From Callaeas wilsoni (Eukaryota > Chordata > Aves > Passeriformes > Callaeidae): a stretch of DNA of 64,000 bases. The notes below the pieces were generated by a model. It had not been told where the DNA came from. It made no database searches and was given only the letters and a program-made list of their open reading frames with translations. This document shows positions 52,234 through 64,000 of the stretch, piece after piece. The stretch spans positions 1 to 64,000 of the forward strand of contig VWPU01001258.1 in the NCBI GenBank assembly GCA_013398955.1. The letters are read 5' to 3'. How positions within the stretch are numbered: the first letter of the stretch is position 1; each line of letters starts with the position of its first letter. The position numbers and the translations under genes are program-made.

Positions 52234-54149
52234 CTTACATCACAAGCCTTGAAAGGAGGGCAACAAATGCCTTTTCAAAGTCTGTACAAACGAAAAATAA
52301 AGCATGGAAAAATCTGCAATCTCATGAAGGTTTTTTAGCCCTTCTTTTGCTTCACTGGGGTTTTTTGTTGTTTCCTTGAGAGTTTTTTTGAAGTGTGGGG
52401 GGGGCAAGTGTTTCAGATAAGTGAAAATTTTCAAGGAAAGGCATTCAGAGAAAACAAAAATAATTTCAAGCTGCTCAAGATCTTGTGCTCAAACTACCCA
52501 GTCAGATAACAGTTTTGAATTTTAATTGACATATACAGGAGTTTTCAGAGGAAAACACCTAATTGCAAATAACCCCTTATAGGTACAAAAAGTGTAAGTA
52601 TTTAACATTTTATTGAAAGGTTATACTGAAAGTTCACATCCACAATAATTACAAGTCTACACATTTTTAGTGTTCTTGGACAAAAAAAAAAAATTAAAAA
52701 TGGCGATGACTTAAAAAAATCCAAGCACTACTGGAAAACAAGACAGTGAAAGTCAGCAGGTCTTACAAAAAACCAAAAGTTTCTAACAGCTGAAAGGAAC
52801 TGCAGCATTCAGACACCATACAGAAGAGTTTTTCTAATAATTTAATTCACCAATAGGAAAACCTAAATGAGCTAAAATTTACTTAATCATTCTTATTCTG
52901 AAAAGCATCCTCAATTTCAGCACTGGGTGAGCAAGATTCATTCATCTGGAAGAGAAAGAAGGGTGCACTGCATGTATGTGTATGTAGGTGAAGTTTCGGG
53001 GTTTTTTTTGAGGGGAGGAAGTATTTGCGAGGAAGGGGGTTGAGACAGGAAAAAATAAATATTAAACTATCTTTAGACTAAAAGAACTATCTGTTGCAGT
53101 GGTTTAAACTTCTAAGTGAATTTTTACTTGATATGGACTTAGAAAAACAAGTGTTTTTAAACACTGTTGTATAGGAGAAAATTTCCTTTTGATAGTGATG
53201 AGCAACACCTCCTCTTTGTGAGGAAATGACCATAACAGAGAGATGGCAGCACTTTGGGTCACTGGCCAATTCTATTCAAACCCCCAGAGAACTTCAACAC
53301 TTAAGAGTCTCTCTGACTAAATTATACATTATGATAGACCCTTGCTCAAGAGCTAGGCAACACACAGGTGGCCAGGAATCAAAAGAGAAGAGGTCTTCGT
53401 GACTGTTGGTACCTCTCAGACAGAAGCATCCTGTAATCACATAATCACTGTGCTATCAGTCCCTTCACATGAGATCAAGAACATGAACTTCAAACTGAAC
53501 AACTTTTTCTTTTTGCAGCACTGAACTATTTTCTTATCAGTTACAGAACAAGGAAATGGTTCAGAAAGCGCATGCTGTATGACAGAATCCAGGGAATACT
53601 CTTGTGATTAATTTAGTCTTCTTTCACCATAGTTTGTTTTACTCCTGATTCAGTATTATCTTGAAAATTCACAGGCATAATGCCTCGAAGGTTCCAAGTT
53701 TTTAACCCAGAATAGGAAACTTACTTTCCCACCAAGAAAACTCCAGTATTAGAGCTTACTTTAATTAAAGATTATTTTCTCTTCTTCCCACAGTATTTTC
53801 TGCAGTTTCTGAGAAAACAAGGCAATGATTACATCCAGAAACATACTAACATTTAATGAGACATGAAGTGGAAAAACTGCATTTGCAATTATATTTACTA
53901 GTAGAAGAATCAAGGAGTGAGTAACTTATATTTGTGAGAAAACGCTGCAGTAAACTCACTGGACATAACCACAGACAGCAGTAATGAAAGAAGGCATTCA
54001 AGAAACATGTGGCAGTTCTCCTTTATTTGGGGTATGTTAGACCTCCAGCAGCAGGTTTTTGTTCAGTTTCAGGCATTAAACTTTCACGGCCCTGAACCAA
54101 CTGAAGATGGCTCGAAACAGAGTAACCACAATGCGTAGATATTAAAAAA

Positions 54150-54370
54150 ACACATTCTGCACGAAAAGATTGAATGAATTAGGATTGCTCAGCCTAAAGA
54201 GGAGGTAACTATAGTGACAGATATGGTAACAGTCCCCAGCATGTTAAATGCCACTTGAAAGAGGGACAAAGTCTATAAAGAACCAAAGAGGAGCTAATGA
54301 GTTTAAATTTTAACAAGGAATATACAGGTTAAATTGTAGGAAAGTTGCCAATAAACTACTCGAGAAGTTC
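54150..54370 (+). mobile_element. CR1 LINE, degraded ORF2 tail
   Basis: gaattaggattgctcagcct followed by aaagaggagg matches the CR1 'ELGLFSLEKRR' coding block, and gaggagctaatgagtttaaa with ttttaacaaggaatatacag, then ggttaaattgtaggaaa, matches the following 'RGNGLKLQQGRFRLDIRK' block. The order and spacing are right but many changes have built up, so this is an older copy. Confidence 0.75.
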
Positions 54371-57033
54371 CAGAACTTGTCATTTTATTCTACAAAAAAA
54401 AATAGACAAACACCATTTCAGAATTTCATTATCAAAATTTGGGCATGTGTTTTGAAGATCTTTTCCACCACTTCTCCATTTGCCCTGTGCTCATATAAAA
54501 TTAATTTTAAAAATTAAGTTTAAAAAGAAAAAAAGAGGATTATCATGTTTGGTCAGCCTAGGTACGGAAACCAAATGACCACGTTTAACACAAGAAACAT
54601 GAAACACAAAGGAACAATGCCTTTCAACAGTGTTTGCTGCTTCCTACTTCTCATTTTAGAATGGCAGCAGATGAACAGATGACAGCAAAAGCCGACCACC
54701 AGCACAAAGAAAAACGACCCATTCACTTGCAGTGTGCAAACTAAGAACTAAAATTAAACCATCAGATGACAAAATTCCGGATATTAAATGCCAACATCCC
54801 ATTGATATCAGGAAAACAACTAGTTAATTACACATTTTGTAGTCTATGAAAGACTAACTGAGTTCTTACATATTAAAGCACTGTCTGCCTTCCAGCAAAG
54901 AATGAAAACCTCTCCTGTTTCTGCTTCACTGACTCTCAAGGTAGTGAGAGAATCCAAGACTCAACACTGTTGCTTTCCCAGCTACCAGGTACATAGGAAA
55001 AACAGAGCTACTGTCCTTGCCTTGCTAGTGTTTACAGTATTCTTTCTAGTAGTTTCAAATAAATGTAATTTATATTGTAGACCCTTAAATTTCATTGCTA
55101 GATTACTGTAATAGCCACATCCTTTCCTATATGGAAATGTAGTTGCTACAGTAAAACTGTTTTTCCTATTCCATAGGCCATGATGCAGTGGGAGGCACTA
55201 CAAAGTGAAGTCCGGACATTTGAGTGTCCAAATTAAAAGAGAAGTACAGCCAAGGCATAGCATTACTTACACAATGACACTAATCTTATGTTTTAAAAAA
55301 CTAACACTCCTTTTAATCCAAACTGAATAATACAACTATAAGACCATAGTCAGAGTTAAAATTCAAATATACTGCCTGAACTGACACTTCAGTTCTTCAA
55401 GGCACTGTGTTATCTAAGTAGGCGTAAGCACTGCTCTCTGGAACAGGGTGTAAAAAATATGAATTACATCATGGAATTCAAAAGCAAGCCTACCAAGTGA
55501 CAGCAATAAAGCAATATACCAAATTCTGGACAGGCTAGGTAAATCAATTTAAAAAAAAAAATCTCTGAAATGGCATTGTGTCTGAGGAAACTGGAATTGG
55601 TAACAACTGCTCATGATTTAAAAATTGATAAGACATACATCCTCAGGAAGATTCTTCCAAAACCAGAAAATATTCCAAAGAAAAAATGTACACACAAAAT
55701 TCAGATGCCATGTACTTTTTTTAAGAGAGAGTAAAAAGTAAAATTAACTGTGAGCCAAAGTTAACTCTGTATCTTCAGTTTTATTTATCAAACTGAAAAA
55801 TCTCTCCAACTTTCTCTTTTCCTGTATAAGACCAAAACTATGAGATGTTCTGTTTGTATTACAATTATACTAATTCAATGCAGGTCACTTGCATTTTACT
55901 GAATCCAGATGACATTTAGTAAGCTAAACACAGGCCAATTGGCTTTTTTTTTTTTTAAAGGCGGGGGCTGATTGCCTCTGGGTAGGTCATACAGTGGCTA
56001 CAGAACACAATTGCTTGAATTACATTTTGACTAACATCAAACACAGAACTGAAGCTAAAAACTACCATTTTTTTTCTGCATGCCTTCTAGATTTCTCAGA
56101 TTGAAATGTACTAATTTAAAAGTCACCTCTTTCCACCCTGAGGTGATAGATATGAACAGTTTCACCAAAGTTTTTGTTGTTCCCTCTTTCTCTACTTAGT
56201 TTGAAAATATACATTTTTAATACTCTAAGTAGTACGAACAATTTAGTTTCCACTTTATTTTTAATATCCCCAGTGGCTAACTAACCTTTTCAAGCCTGCT
56301 CATTTGAACATTCCACAGTAAAAAAATAAAAACATAGCACCCTAGATTTAATGAGCACTAAAAATAAGCCTCTTCTATTTCTGCAATAACATTTGTATTC
56401 TCAAATCAACCTGAACTGCCATGTAATTAGCCATACAATAACCCTTACTGATAATGCAGAGAAACTAGTTCCAGAGGAATAGGAAAACCCTCAAGCTTAC
56501 CTCCAAGAAAGAAATAAACAATATGTCTTTCTTAATGCCTTAGTTGTGATCAAGGGCTGATTCTCTTTTGACAAAAACACTAGCTATAAAATAGTAATTA
56601 AGATCTATGCTATCAAATAAAACATCAGTTTAGACTTAGTGCACCTGACTGCAAATCTGTCAATGATATTCTTTCTAATCGTGTCTGTCTGGACTTGGCA
56701 TCTTTTTTTTCCCCAGAAGTTACCCACCTCTCAAGCACTACTATCAATTGCTAAAACAAAATGTAATGCATACTATAAAGTAGTAGCCTCATTATTTATT
56801 CTGTAACTGAATACAGAATAACACTGAATTATACAAGTTAGTTATTATTTGTATCATCTCGAGGTTTTGTATCCATCTCTAATTCCACCCAATATGATCT
56901 GCTACACTTTCAACAAATTTCACCCAATAGAGGAAACAGAAGCATAGCACAACACACATTAATTAAAATGCATTACACTAATAGCACCCAATGCTAATTA
57001 GACATCCACTAGACTTGGTCCTCTTCAAAATAC

Positions 57034-57069
57034 TGCACACTCTACAGGAATTGCACACTCTGCAGGAAG
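57034..57069 (+). repeat. 18-bp tandem repeat, two units
   Basis: tgcacactctacaggaat followed directly by tgcacactctgcaggaag, two mismatches in 18. A third partial match (cactctacagga) occurs at about 57110. A small local duplication with no evident role. Confidence 0.9.
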
Positions 57070-58507
57070 TCATGCTGATAAACTGCCTAGTTGTATGTAC
57101 ATGGTATCACTCTACAGGATATCAAGGACACAGAAGAGAAAAATTCTTCACAATTAAGAAAAAAATTCATAGTTTAAGATATTTTGGAGGCCAGAAAGAT
57201 ATACAGACACCGAGAGAAAAGATCCACAACAATGTGAACTGTCCTTGCATCTATTTTCCTTTGCTTAAACCAAGTTATAAACAAACCTGAAGAGAAAAGA
57301 TGAAAAAAATAGCAAGCATCTATCAAGACTCTCACATTATTTAACCTGGAATATTTTTAAAAATTCTGTAAGTGTTGGGGTTGGGTCTGTGGTCTATGTT
57401 TTACTGCCCTGTCCAAACACTTACTAATCATATTTTCTACATGTTTGTTAGGGTCTGGTTTAACCTACTGCACTTTGTCCCATTCAAAGGCATGTATCAT
57501 AGCTTCTGTACAATGACTGACACTGCAGAGAAAAAAACAAGTGAAAGCAAAGCCCTGTTACCATAGGTACACATAGAAATAACATTCCTTCACAAAAAGC
57601 TTACGGAACAAAAATTTATAGTCTATATTGCTGAAAAAAATTACAGTTTAGCAATATGGCTGTTGCAATCACTCAAGTATGCAAACAATATAGCAACAGT
57701 TGAAGCAGTGACTAGAATCGCTGATATCATATAAATGGGCCATATCATACCCTTAATTCCTAGCAGCTTGTCCCCAGTTTATACAAAAATACCTCAGGGC
57801 AGACAGGGGAAAGGATTTCTGAATGCAAAGCTTCTTCAAGACACGGCAGCCATATACAGTTACATGTAAATGGCCTTTCCTCTCTCCTCAAATGATATGT
57901 TAGCAATCATACTCCTGGCTCCTCAAGCAGTATGATAACTATCCACTGAGTAAACTGCATAGCTCACATGAAAAGCATCCCAAAAAGCATCTTCAAGACT
58001 CATCTTGCTTGAACAGCCTTTGAATAGCAGGATACTTTACAACACATGTATGGAACTACCAAGTGAAGGCTTTGCACATCTGAGAAAGGTATACTTTGAA
58101 AACGGTGAAGAATTTGCATCTCTCTCTCTTGCTCTGTATTGTATGTATTCATTCCACCGGAGCAGCTTCACAGAAATTCCTCTATCCAGCCTGAGATAAG
58201 AGTATCTAGAAAGCTCTCTTATAGCAGAGACAGTAGAGGCAAGAAATATTCTTAAGGAAGTAGAAAAATAAAGCATGAATGCCATCTATGTTAGCTGAGA
58301 AACACATGCAATTTGAAAAAAAGTATCAGCTGGTTAGATTCCCAGCACAAGAAAATAATAACCTAATCCCTATAAAAGTCTGCACAGAGTCACAAAGTTA
58401 ATCAAACTCCTCCATTCCTCTTCAATAAGAAATAAGAAGGAAGACTCTATTAAAAGGTGCAGGTTGAAGGAAATTACTACAGATTCAAGAATTTGAGGGA
58501 CACCACA

Positions 58508-58680
58508 GTCATAGAATGGTTGATATTGGAAGGGACCTCTGGAGGTCATCTTGTTCAATTCTCCCAACCAAGCAGGACCACTCGGAGGCAGATGTCCAGG
58601 ACTATGTCCAGACAGTTTCTGAATACCTCAAGTATGCTTTAGAACACTTCCTAGCTGAACAGGGTTCCCAGCACTCAAAT
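58508..58680 (-). mobile_element. CR1 LINE, 3' end fragment
   Basis: gtcatagaatggttgatatt, ggaagggacctctggaggtc, atcttgttcaattctcccaa, ccaggactatgtccagacag and tttctgaatacctcaagtat match the CR1 subfamily with a 'ctggaggtcatctggtccaa' 3' UTR. Resemblance fades by about 58680. Sense to STK3. Confidence 0.9.
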
Positions 58681-60775
58681 ACAGCAGGACTGAATTAAAA
58701 GTTCCTCATGGAAGCCAATAAATGGAGAAGTAACACAAGTGATAAAAATCCTAAAGAAAAGGCTTGACGTGAAATAGCAAGAACCATTATTTCCTGCGAA
58801 TTTCCAAGGCAAAAAGACCTCCTTTGGAAGTCCCCTATCTCAAAAGATAAGTTTTGAAGCATTGTTCCAGACCCTTGTTTTCCTGAGAAGCATCAGAAAC
58901 TATTCCTGACAAATATTACACTATTGAGCTTAAGGAACAAAGAGCTTCACAGGGACTGGAACTTCGCTTGACTTCTTCCTTTCTCAGGAGACTGAACCTC
59001 ACCTGGGAAAACGCAACCCCTCTTACAGTATCACTCCTCTTGGTCACATGTACATACAGCGTCCTCAGGCCACAGAGGAGCTCTTATGCCTGAAGTTTCT
59101 GACGTGAATGATGAGAGGTAGATGTCATCACTGTGTTAGAACAGGACAAAGACTGAAGCTATACAAGGCAACTGGAGTCTCAGACAGATTCTCAAAGTCA
59201 GCCATGAGCTAGTACAGTGTGGATGCAAATTCCAGACATACAGTCCACTCATGCAGGCCGAAGCAATATGCTAACATAAAACTGGGCCACCATGCAAATT
59301 TGCATTAAGAGTGCCATGTATTTCAGGAACACTCTTTCTTCTATTGCTGCATTTAGAGCTTATGTCTTCTCTCTGCAACCCTACATATTTAGCTGAACAC
59401 CAGACCGCACAGCACACTCAAACCTATTTCAAATCAGAAATGAGAGCAACTGATTTGGAAGACAGCAAGAGCTGGAAAGCTGCTGAAGACTATTAGCTCA
59501 AACTTCAGGTAGAGAAAGGCTGGGCATGCTGCCTGAAGACACAGCACTCAACCAGAAAGCACCAAATGCAAGTCATAAAGCAAAGGTTTCCCTAGAACAG
59601 ACAGCAACACCAGAAAGTGCAGAGTATCTCAATCATTCCTCCTGCAGTTTCCCTTGGCTACTTACATGGAACTATGTGGGGTGATGCTCTGAAACAATGA
59701 CTCGAAAGCAGCACAGCACACTCCAAAGGGCAGAGCCCCAGTCACTGCATAACCAAGACCAACAAGTCCCATGTCTAGTGAATTATCTTCTTTGTCCATA
59801 AATGGATATGCCCACCGAAGAAGGAAATCAGCCTTCATAAGTTAAAGGAAACCTAAAAACATAACTAGGAATGGCATAAAGATGATTAGGCAAGCTATCC
59901 AATCAGGATAAAGAGCACTCACTTGAAGAAATTACTCACTTATTTTAAACAAGTCTTTATTTCAAGCAGTAGCCAACCCCACAGTCAATCCTAAATCAGC
60001 TGACATACAAAAGGAAAGGGAGATGTGAGGTTGTTCCATCTTTCCTCTACACAGAAAAACAGAGAGGGAGTATGAGCACACCTGTTACAGACTGCCGGGC
60101 TGTAATGTCTATGTTAGACTGACACAGGTGGTGACTTAGAAGGCAACCATGTAAAGGGAAAAGTTAATTACTTGAACTGAAATTCAAGCACACATTAAAC
60201 TAGAAAGTTGATCTTAAAAACAGCAGCGAAAGTTTTATATAGGATAAATTCAGGATAAATTCCTTCAGAGATTCAATGCCTGTAATTACGTTTTTCATTA
60301 AAAAATAGCCAATGACTGAAAGTTTTCATGTGAATCTGCCCAGCAGTACAGATAAATACAGGATGATTTACCAGATGCTCTGCCTAATTCCACTCCAAAT
60401 GACATATCTGACATCCAGTTGATGTTGAAAATGCAGAAGACTCATTTTGTACACAGTAGTTAAGCATTACTTGGCCATCCTTTCTTGGCAGTAAAACTGA
60501 GAGTGTCTCGGTTTAGTATCAGATGAAGATTTAAGTTCACTGGAGCTCTTAGGCATAAATATTTTGTGAAGGGCTATACAGAAACCAGCAATTTGCACTT
60601 GTATGATTACCAAGAAGACATTGCGCAAGTTACTGAACAAACAATGCCTTCCAAATGTTATTAAACATGGAAACTAGAAAATAATTAAACAAATACTCAT
60701 TTTTTGCCTGACTGAAAACATCCACTTGTAACAGGGATGCACTATTTGCAAATACATAGAATCACAGAACTCCTC

Positions 60776-60787
60776 TGTGTGTGTGTG
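60776..60787 (+). repeat. Short (TG)6 run
   Basis: Six TG units adjoining the inverted repeat on its right. A simple repeat. Confidence 0.9.
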
Positions 60788-60790
60788 CCT

Positions 60791-60946
60791 GTGTATCTAT
60801 ATGTAGTTCTTTGAGAGATAAATCCATAAATATATATCCCTCCATATAAAAAAACCCAAGTTTTTTGTTTATAGGTATTGAGATATGTTTATGGATTTTA
60901 TATACTCAAATATATTCCTCTCAAAGAACCAACTCCATAGATACAC
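60791..60946. repeat. Imperfect inverted repeat
   Basis: Left arm 60791-60830 pairs with right arm 60888-60946 in three perfect blocks: gtgtatctat (10), gttctttgagag (12) and aaatccataaa (11). The right arm carries about 18 extra bases between the last two blocks, and the loop is ~57 bases. A short TG run (60776-60787) and a CR1-terminus-like catagaatcacagaac (60755-60770) sit just outside the left arm. Confidence 0.85.
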
Positions 60947-63900
60947 ACATTTTAAAAAACACAGTAACCATAAAAATTTGTTGTTTTCTTCACCTTCAGT
61001 CAGTGGAGGCCGGTTTCCACATGTCTGGAAGCAGCGCATAACCACGGGAAAAAAATACAAAGAATACAATGTTCATTTTTGTCTGAAAATACTGAGGCTC
61101 CTCACCATCTTCTAGATGCAAATTTTTAAAATTTATTGCTCTGCCTCTGAACAAGATTTGCCTGTATCTCCCTAGCAAGACTGTTTGTATTGAAGATAAA
61201 GAATAACTCTAGGATACATGAGCACAAAGTACAGCAGTTAAGGAATGGTGAATTCTTAAAATATATCAGTTACATCCCATTAACTACTCACATGCACACC
61301 CTGAACTTTTAGTTACTGTTTTTCCTCTTTAAGAAGCTGATGTGCAGAGACAACAAAATACAGGTGAAATTAATACTACTGAAAAATCTGAAAGTAGGTT
61401 CCCCTGGTGAAGGGATCACCATGGCTGGGTTCTCATCTTCTGTGTGAAATAGAACTTCAATCTCTCAAGAAGAGTTTGCCAAGCTTCACTCCTGAGACTT
61501 TACTTACCTCTTCTCTGCTTGCATGCTGGAGAGCTCCCCTTTGCCTAGCCAAAGCACCAGGGATACAAAAGGAGGTGGAAGAAATGAAAATTCATGTAGA
61601 AATTGGGGAAAAAAAACCCCCAACGCTTCTGAGCACATCTCGCATGACCTTAACAACTCAGACTAAGTTTCAAAATTTGGCTTTAACTTATGGTAGGGGA
61701 CCAGCCAATCATTACTCTGGCTCTAAATAGGGCCATTTGAAACCTTCCACTTCTAGAACAGATCCCTTTACCTGTCAGATGACACAATTTTTCTTCTTTT
61801 TGTTTGAGAACCACTGTTAATGTATTAAAAACACTGATTAAAAATTAAAAAGCCATACATATTTAAACTGTCTGTAACAAGTAATCATCTTCATTTTTTT
61901 AGAGAATACTCAATTTCCTTAGGTAAATTTAAATACACTGAATGATAAATTTAAGAAGAGCAAACATATCAATTAACTCCTAAATTTGCCAGAGGTTCTG
62001 TAAAGAACAGCATCCAAAACCAACACACCTTACCTTTGCACATCATCCCACCAGCATTAGCTTTCTCTGCTGTTTGGACTCAACACCCCATACATACAAA
62101 TGACTCTCAGTGAAAGAAAAGCCATCTTTGGTTGACCATCATTGGAATGGTTATTTGAAACTAGCAATCACACAATTCTTTCAATTCTTATCATATTACC
62201 AGTATTTTATTGGAAACAGATGTTAGCAGCACAACTTAGTAAGAATTATTGAACAACTTTTCTTTCAATTTCATAACAAATTAGGCAATGCTTAGTTGAT
62301 GCATCTGAAAAAAGTTACAGAATTGAAAGCCCTAAGGCACAGGGCTGGTGTCATAATTTAAACCATCACCATCTGAAATGCAAAGGCATTAGAAACATAA
62401 TGTTTTACTCTGTTAAACAAATTTCCCTTACAGATTAATTTGTTAATAAATTCTGAAGCCTCAATAGCAACCAAAAGCTCCCATTTCAACATCAAAAGTC
62501 TAGCAGAATTCTTACAAACATAATACTAAAATTCCCCAGATGTTTATAAATAAGTAGTGAAAGACAAATAAATAATTAAATACTTTTTTTTAATTAAAGC
62601 CCATCTTGGGCATAGCAGCCGTGAAATTATGATAGAGTTTTTGATTCCTATCATGAAAGCAAAACAAAGCTAAAGAAGGGAATAATGCAGAAGTCAAATC
62701 ATCCTGTGCATACACTACAGCAACAGAGCCTAGATAACAATTCTCCAATTTAAACAGAAAGGAAGATATTTTCAGTGCCTGTTTTTAGCTCCAGATTTGA
62801 TGTCTTGATGCCTAGTAATCCAGTTTACTGCCCTTAAAGCCACTCTGAGAGGCTCCTTTTGTAAATATAACTGTCAAAGGAAACCAGTAAAGGTGGAGAC
62901 TTCTGTCAATTGCTGAAATTCTGGAGTGTGAAAATTATATATTTTGGCAACATGCATCAAGAGCCTCTTTTGATTAAAGTCATGTTACAAAAGGCAAAAA
63001 AGAAGTTCCTGTGTCAATGCCAGGTTTGGCAGTTTCCCTCTACTCACCATATGTCTTCTGATAACTGTCATTAATTAAATGTGTTACGAAAGTAATTATG
63101 ATGTTCAAGATAGACCTTCTTCTTCTATCAACATTAAAGGTTAATTTTATGGAAAAAATGTTCCCTTCAGGTGTGAAAGAAAGCTGACCACGTTTTTATT
63201 TTCTGAATATACGTAAGGCATCAAGGTAACATCCTAACCAGGCTATTAAAAAGCAGTAGGAAAAGAACATGCTCAGTGCATGAAACGATACCTAGAAGAC
63301 ATACATGACTTAATGGCTTAAGAAAATGAACATTATACCCATTGACTTCATCCATAAGAAGAAGATAAAGTACTAAGAGGTCAAGAACAAACTCTTATAT
63401 TAATGGGCATGTTAGTCTAGTTGATTTTTATCAAAGCTCTTTTCAGACAACACTAAAGCAGTTTTAGGAATCATAATGCTAGATCAGAAACACTGCAAAA
63501 GAATATATGGTTCTCCTGCAGTAAGCTAATTTTTTAAAAATATTGAATAGTCTAAATTTTGATTCAGCTAACTTCATGCTGAACTAAATCTTAATCTAAG
63601 CTGAACATGCACAAAGTCAACAAGCCAGCAGAAGAAATCCTGCAGCATATGCTTTAGCCGCTTGGTGAAGTGAACTTGTGTGTCCACACTCAGTCCAGGC
63701 ACTGTGAATGAATTCAGTATTAAAGGTTATGAATTACAGCCTGAAACAGAAGGTATCCTTCACATGGGGAGAGGTAAAGATGAAACGAGCTCAGAGGCCA
63801 GGTACATTACTTTGGGTACAGAGGCACGTCAGGGCAGTGCACTGCTCCTGAGCTGGAGCCACGTCATGTCCTGTCCTCGGACTGCACGGCTGTCAGAGGG

Positions 63901-64000
63901 AGCAGCCACCAACTTTTCAACACCCATCCAGAAAGACATGTCCTCTGGCTTTTAGCCTGTCCTACTGTTCACCCAGGCCTACAGCAGTAAGACCTTCCTC

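Larger units (their letters stand above)
1..64000 (-). other. STK3: STK3 (MST2) gene, internal portion
   Basis: Four minus-strand exons with matched phases and canonical GT/AG borders encode 211 consecutive residues of mammalian-type MST2, so the full window is read as part of this transcription unit. MST2 is the core Hippo kinase: with SAV1 it phosphorylates LATS1/2 and MOB1, restraining YAP/TAZ. Only the C-lobe end, the linker and the pre-SARAH segment are present. The N-terminal kinase exons (to the right) and the SARAH exon with 3' UTR (to the left) are missing from the window, as are the promoter and any CpG island. The paralogue STK4/MST1 is excluded because its linker reads DEMDS and differs widely after it, whereas this one reads DELDSHTMVK and FMDYFDKQD. 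That the ends of the window are intronic is an inference from the missing flanking exons. Confidence 0.93.
45698..64000 (-). other. STK3: STK3 intron upstream of the C-lobe exon (partial)
   Basis: At least 18.3 kb, ending at the acceptor TTTTATCTAG before 45697. I looked for the preceding kinase exons (the region containing the APE motif and the WSLGITSIEMAEG segment) on the minus strand and did not see them. Recognisable contents are a CR1 tail at 51208-51268, possible LINE coding relics at 51750-52233, a CR1 relic at 54150-54370, an 18-bp tandem repeat at 57034, a CR1 piece at 58508-58680 and an inverted repeat at 60791-60946. In 45698-51200, 52240-54150, 54370-57030, 57070-58500, 58680-60750 and 60950-64000 I see only AT-rich unclassified sequence with short chance open frames. 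The last 350 bases are more GC-rich but hold nothing I recognise. Confidence 0.8.

Noticed and set aside
63680..63955. 91-codon plus-strand open frame in the GC-richer right end
   Set aside because: No recognisable product or splice signals; not similar to missing STK3 kinase exons on either strand.

Overview
This window is bird genomic DNA from inside one gene. It is AT-rich and carries many CR1 non-LTR retrotransposon fragments. One copy of a SINE with a tRNA-Ile-like head and a CR1-like tail (TguSINE1 type) points to a passerine bird. I see no bacterial-style operons, CRISPR arrays, rRNA genes or complete protein-coding genes.

The only host gene I can support is STK3 (MST2), the Hippo-pathway Ser/Thr kinase, on the minus strand. 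Four internal coding exons lie, in transcription order, at 45697-45560, 43655-43530, 32433-32241 and 21944-21769. They join with matching phases (0/0/1/0) into 211 codons. By alignment to the remembered 491-residue human protein these are residues 229-439: the end of the kinase C-lobe, the caspase-site DELD, the acidic and Thr-Met-rich linker, and the segment just before the SARAH domain. The SARAH exon and 3' UTR should lie left of base 1. The exons for the first ~228 residues should lie right of base 64000. The whole window is therefore intragenic.

Layout: 1-21768 is the last intron (partial). It holds a CR1 with endonuclease and reverse-transcriptase coding remnants (1-1546), the SINE (6209-6350), two abutting CR1 copies (7887-8570), an RFX X-box palindrome (10467-10486), an ancient CR1 relic (14880-15125) and a plus-strand CR1 tail (20127-20332). 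The 21945-32240 intron holds three CR1 pieces, a G-rich quadruplex candidate and the first copy plus second copy of a ~235-bp duplicated sequence. The 32434-43529 intron holds three CR1 copies. The 43656-45559 intron is short and shows nothing recognisable. 45698-64000 is an upstream intron (partial) with degraded CR1 or LINE relics, a CR1 piece at 58508 and an imperfect inverted repeat at 60791-60946.

I found no convincing new gene system. The best candidates for a second look are the duplicated unit at 28849/30479, the inverted repeat at 60.8 kb, the X-box palindrome, and possible STK3 C-termini lacking SARAH. Family names, residue numbering and repeat assignments come from recognition by eye, not from a search.
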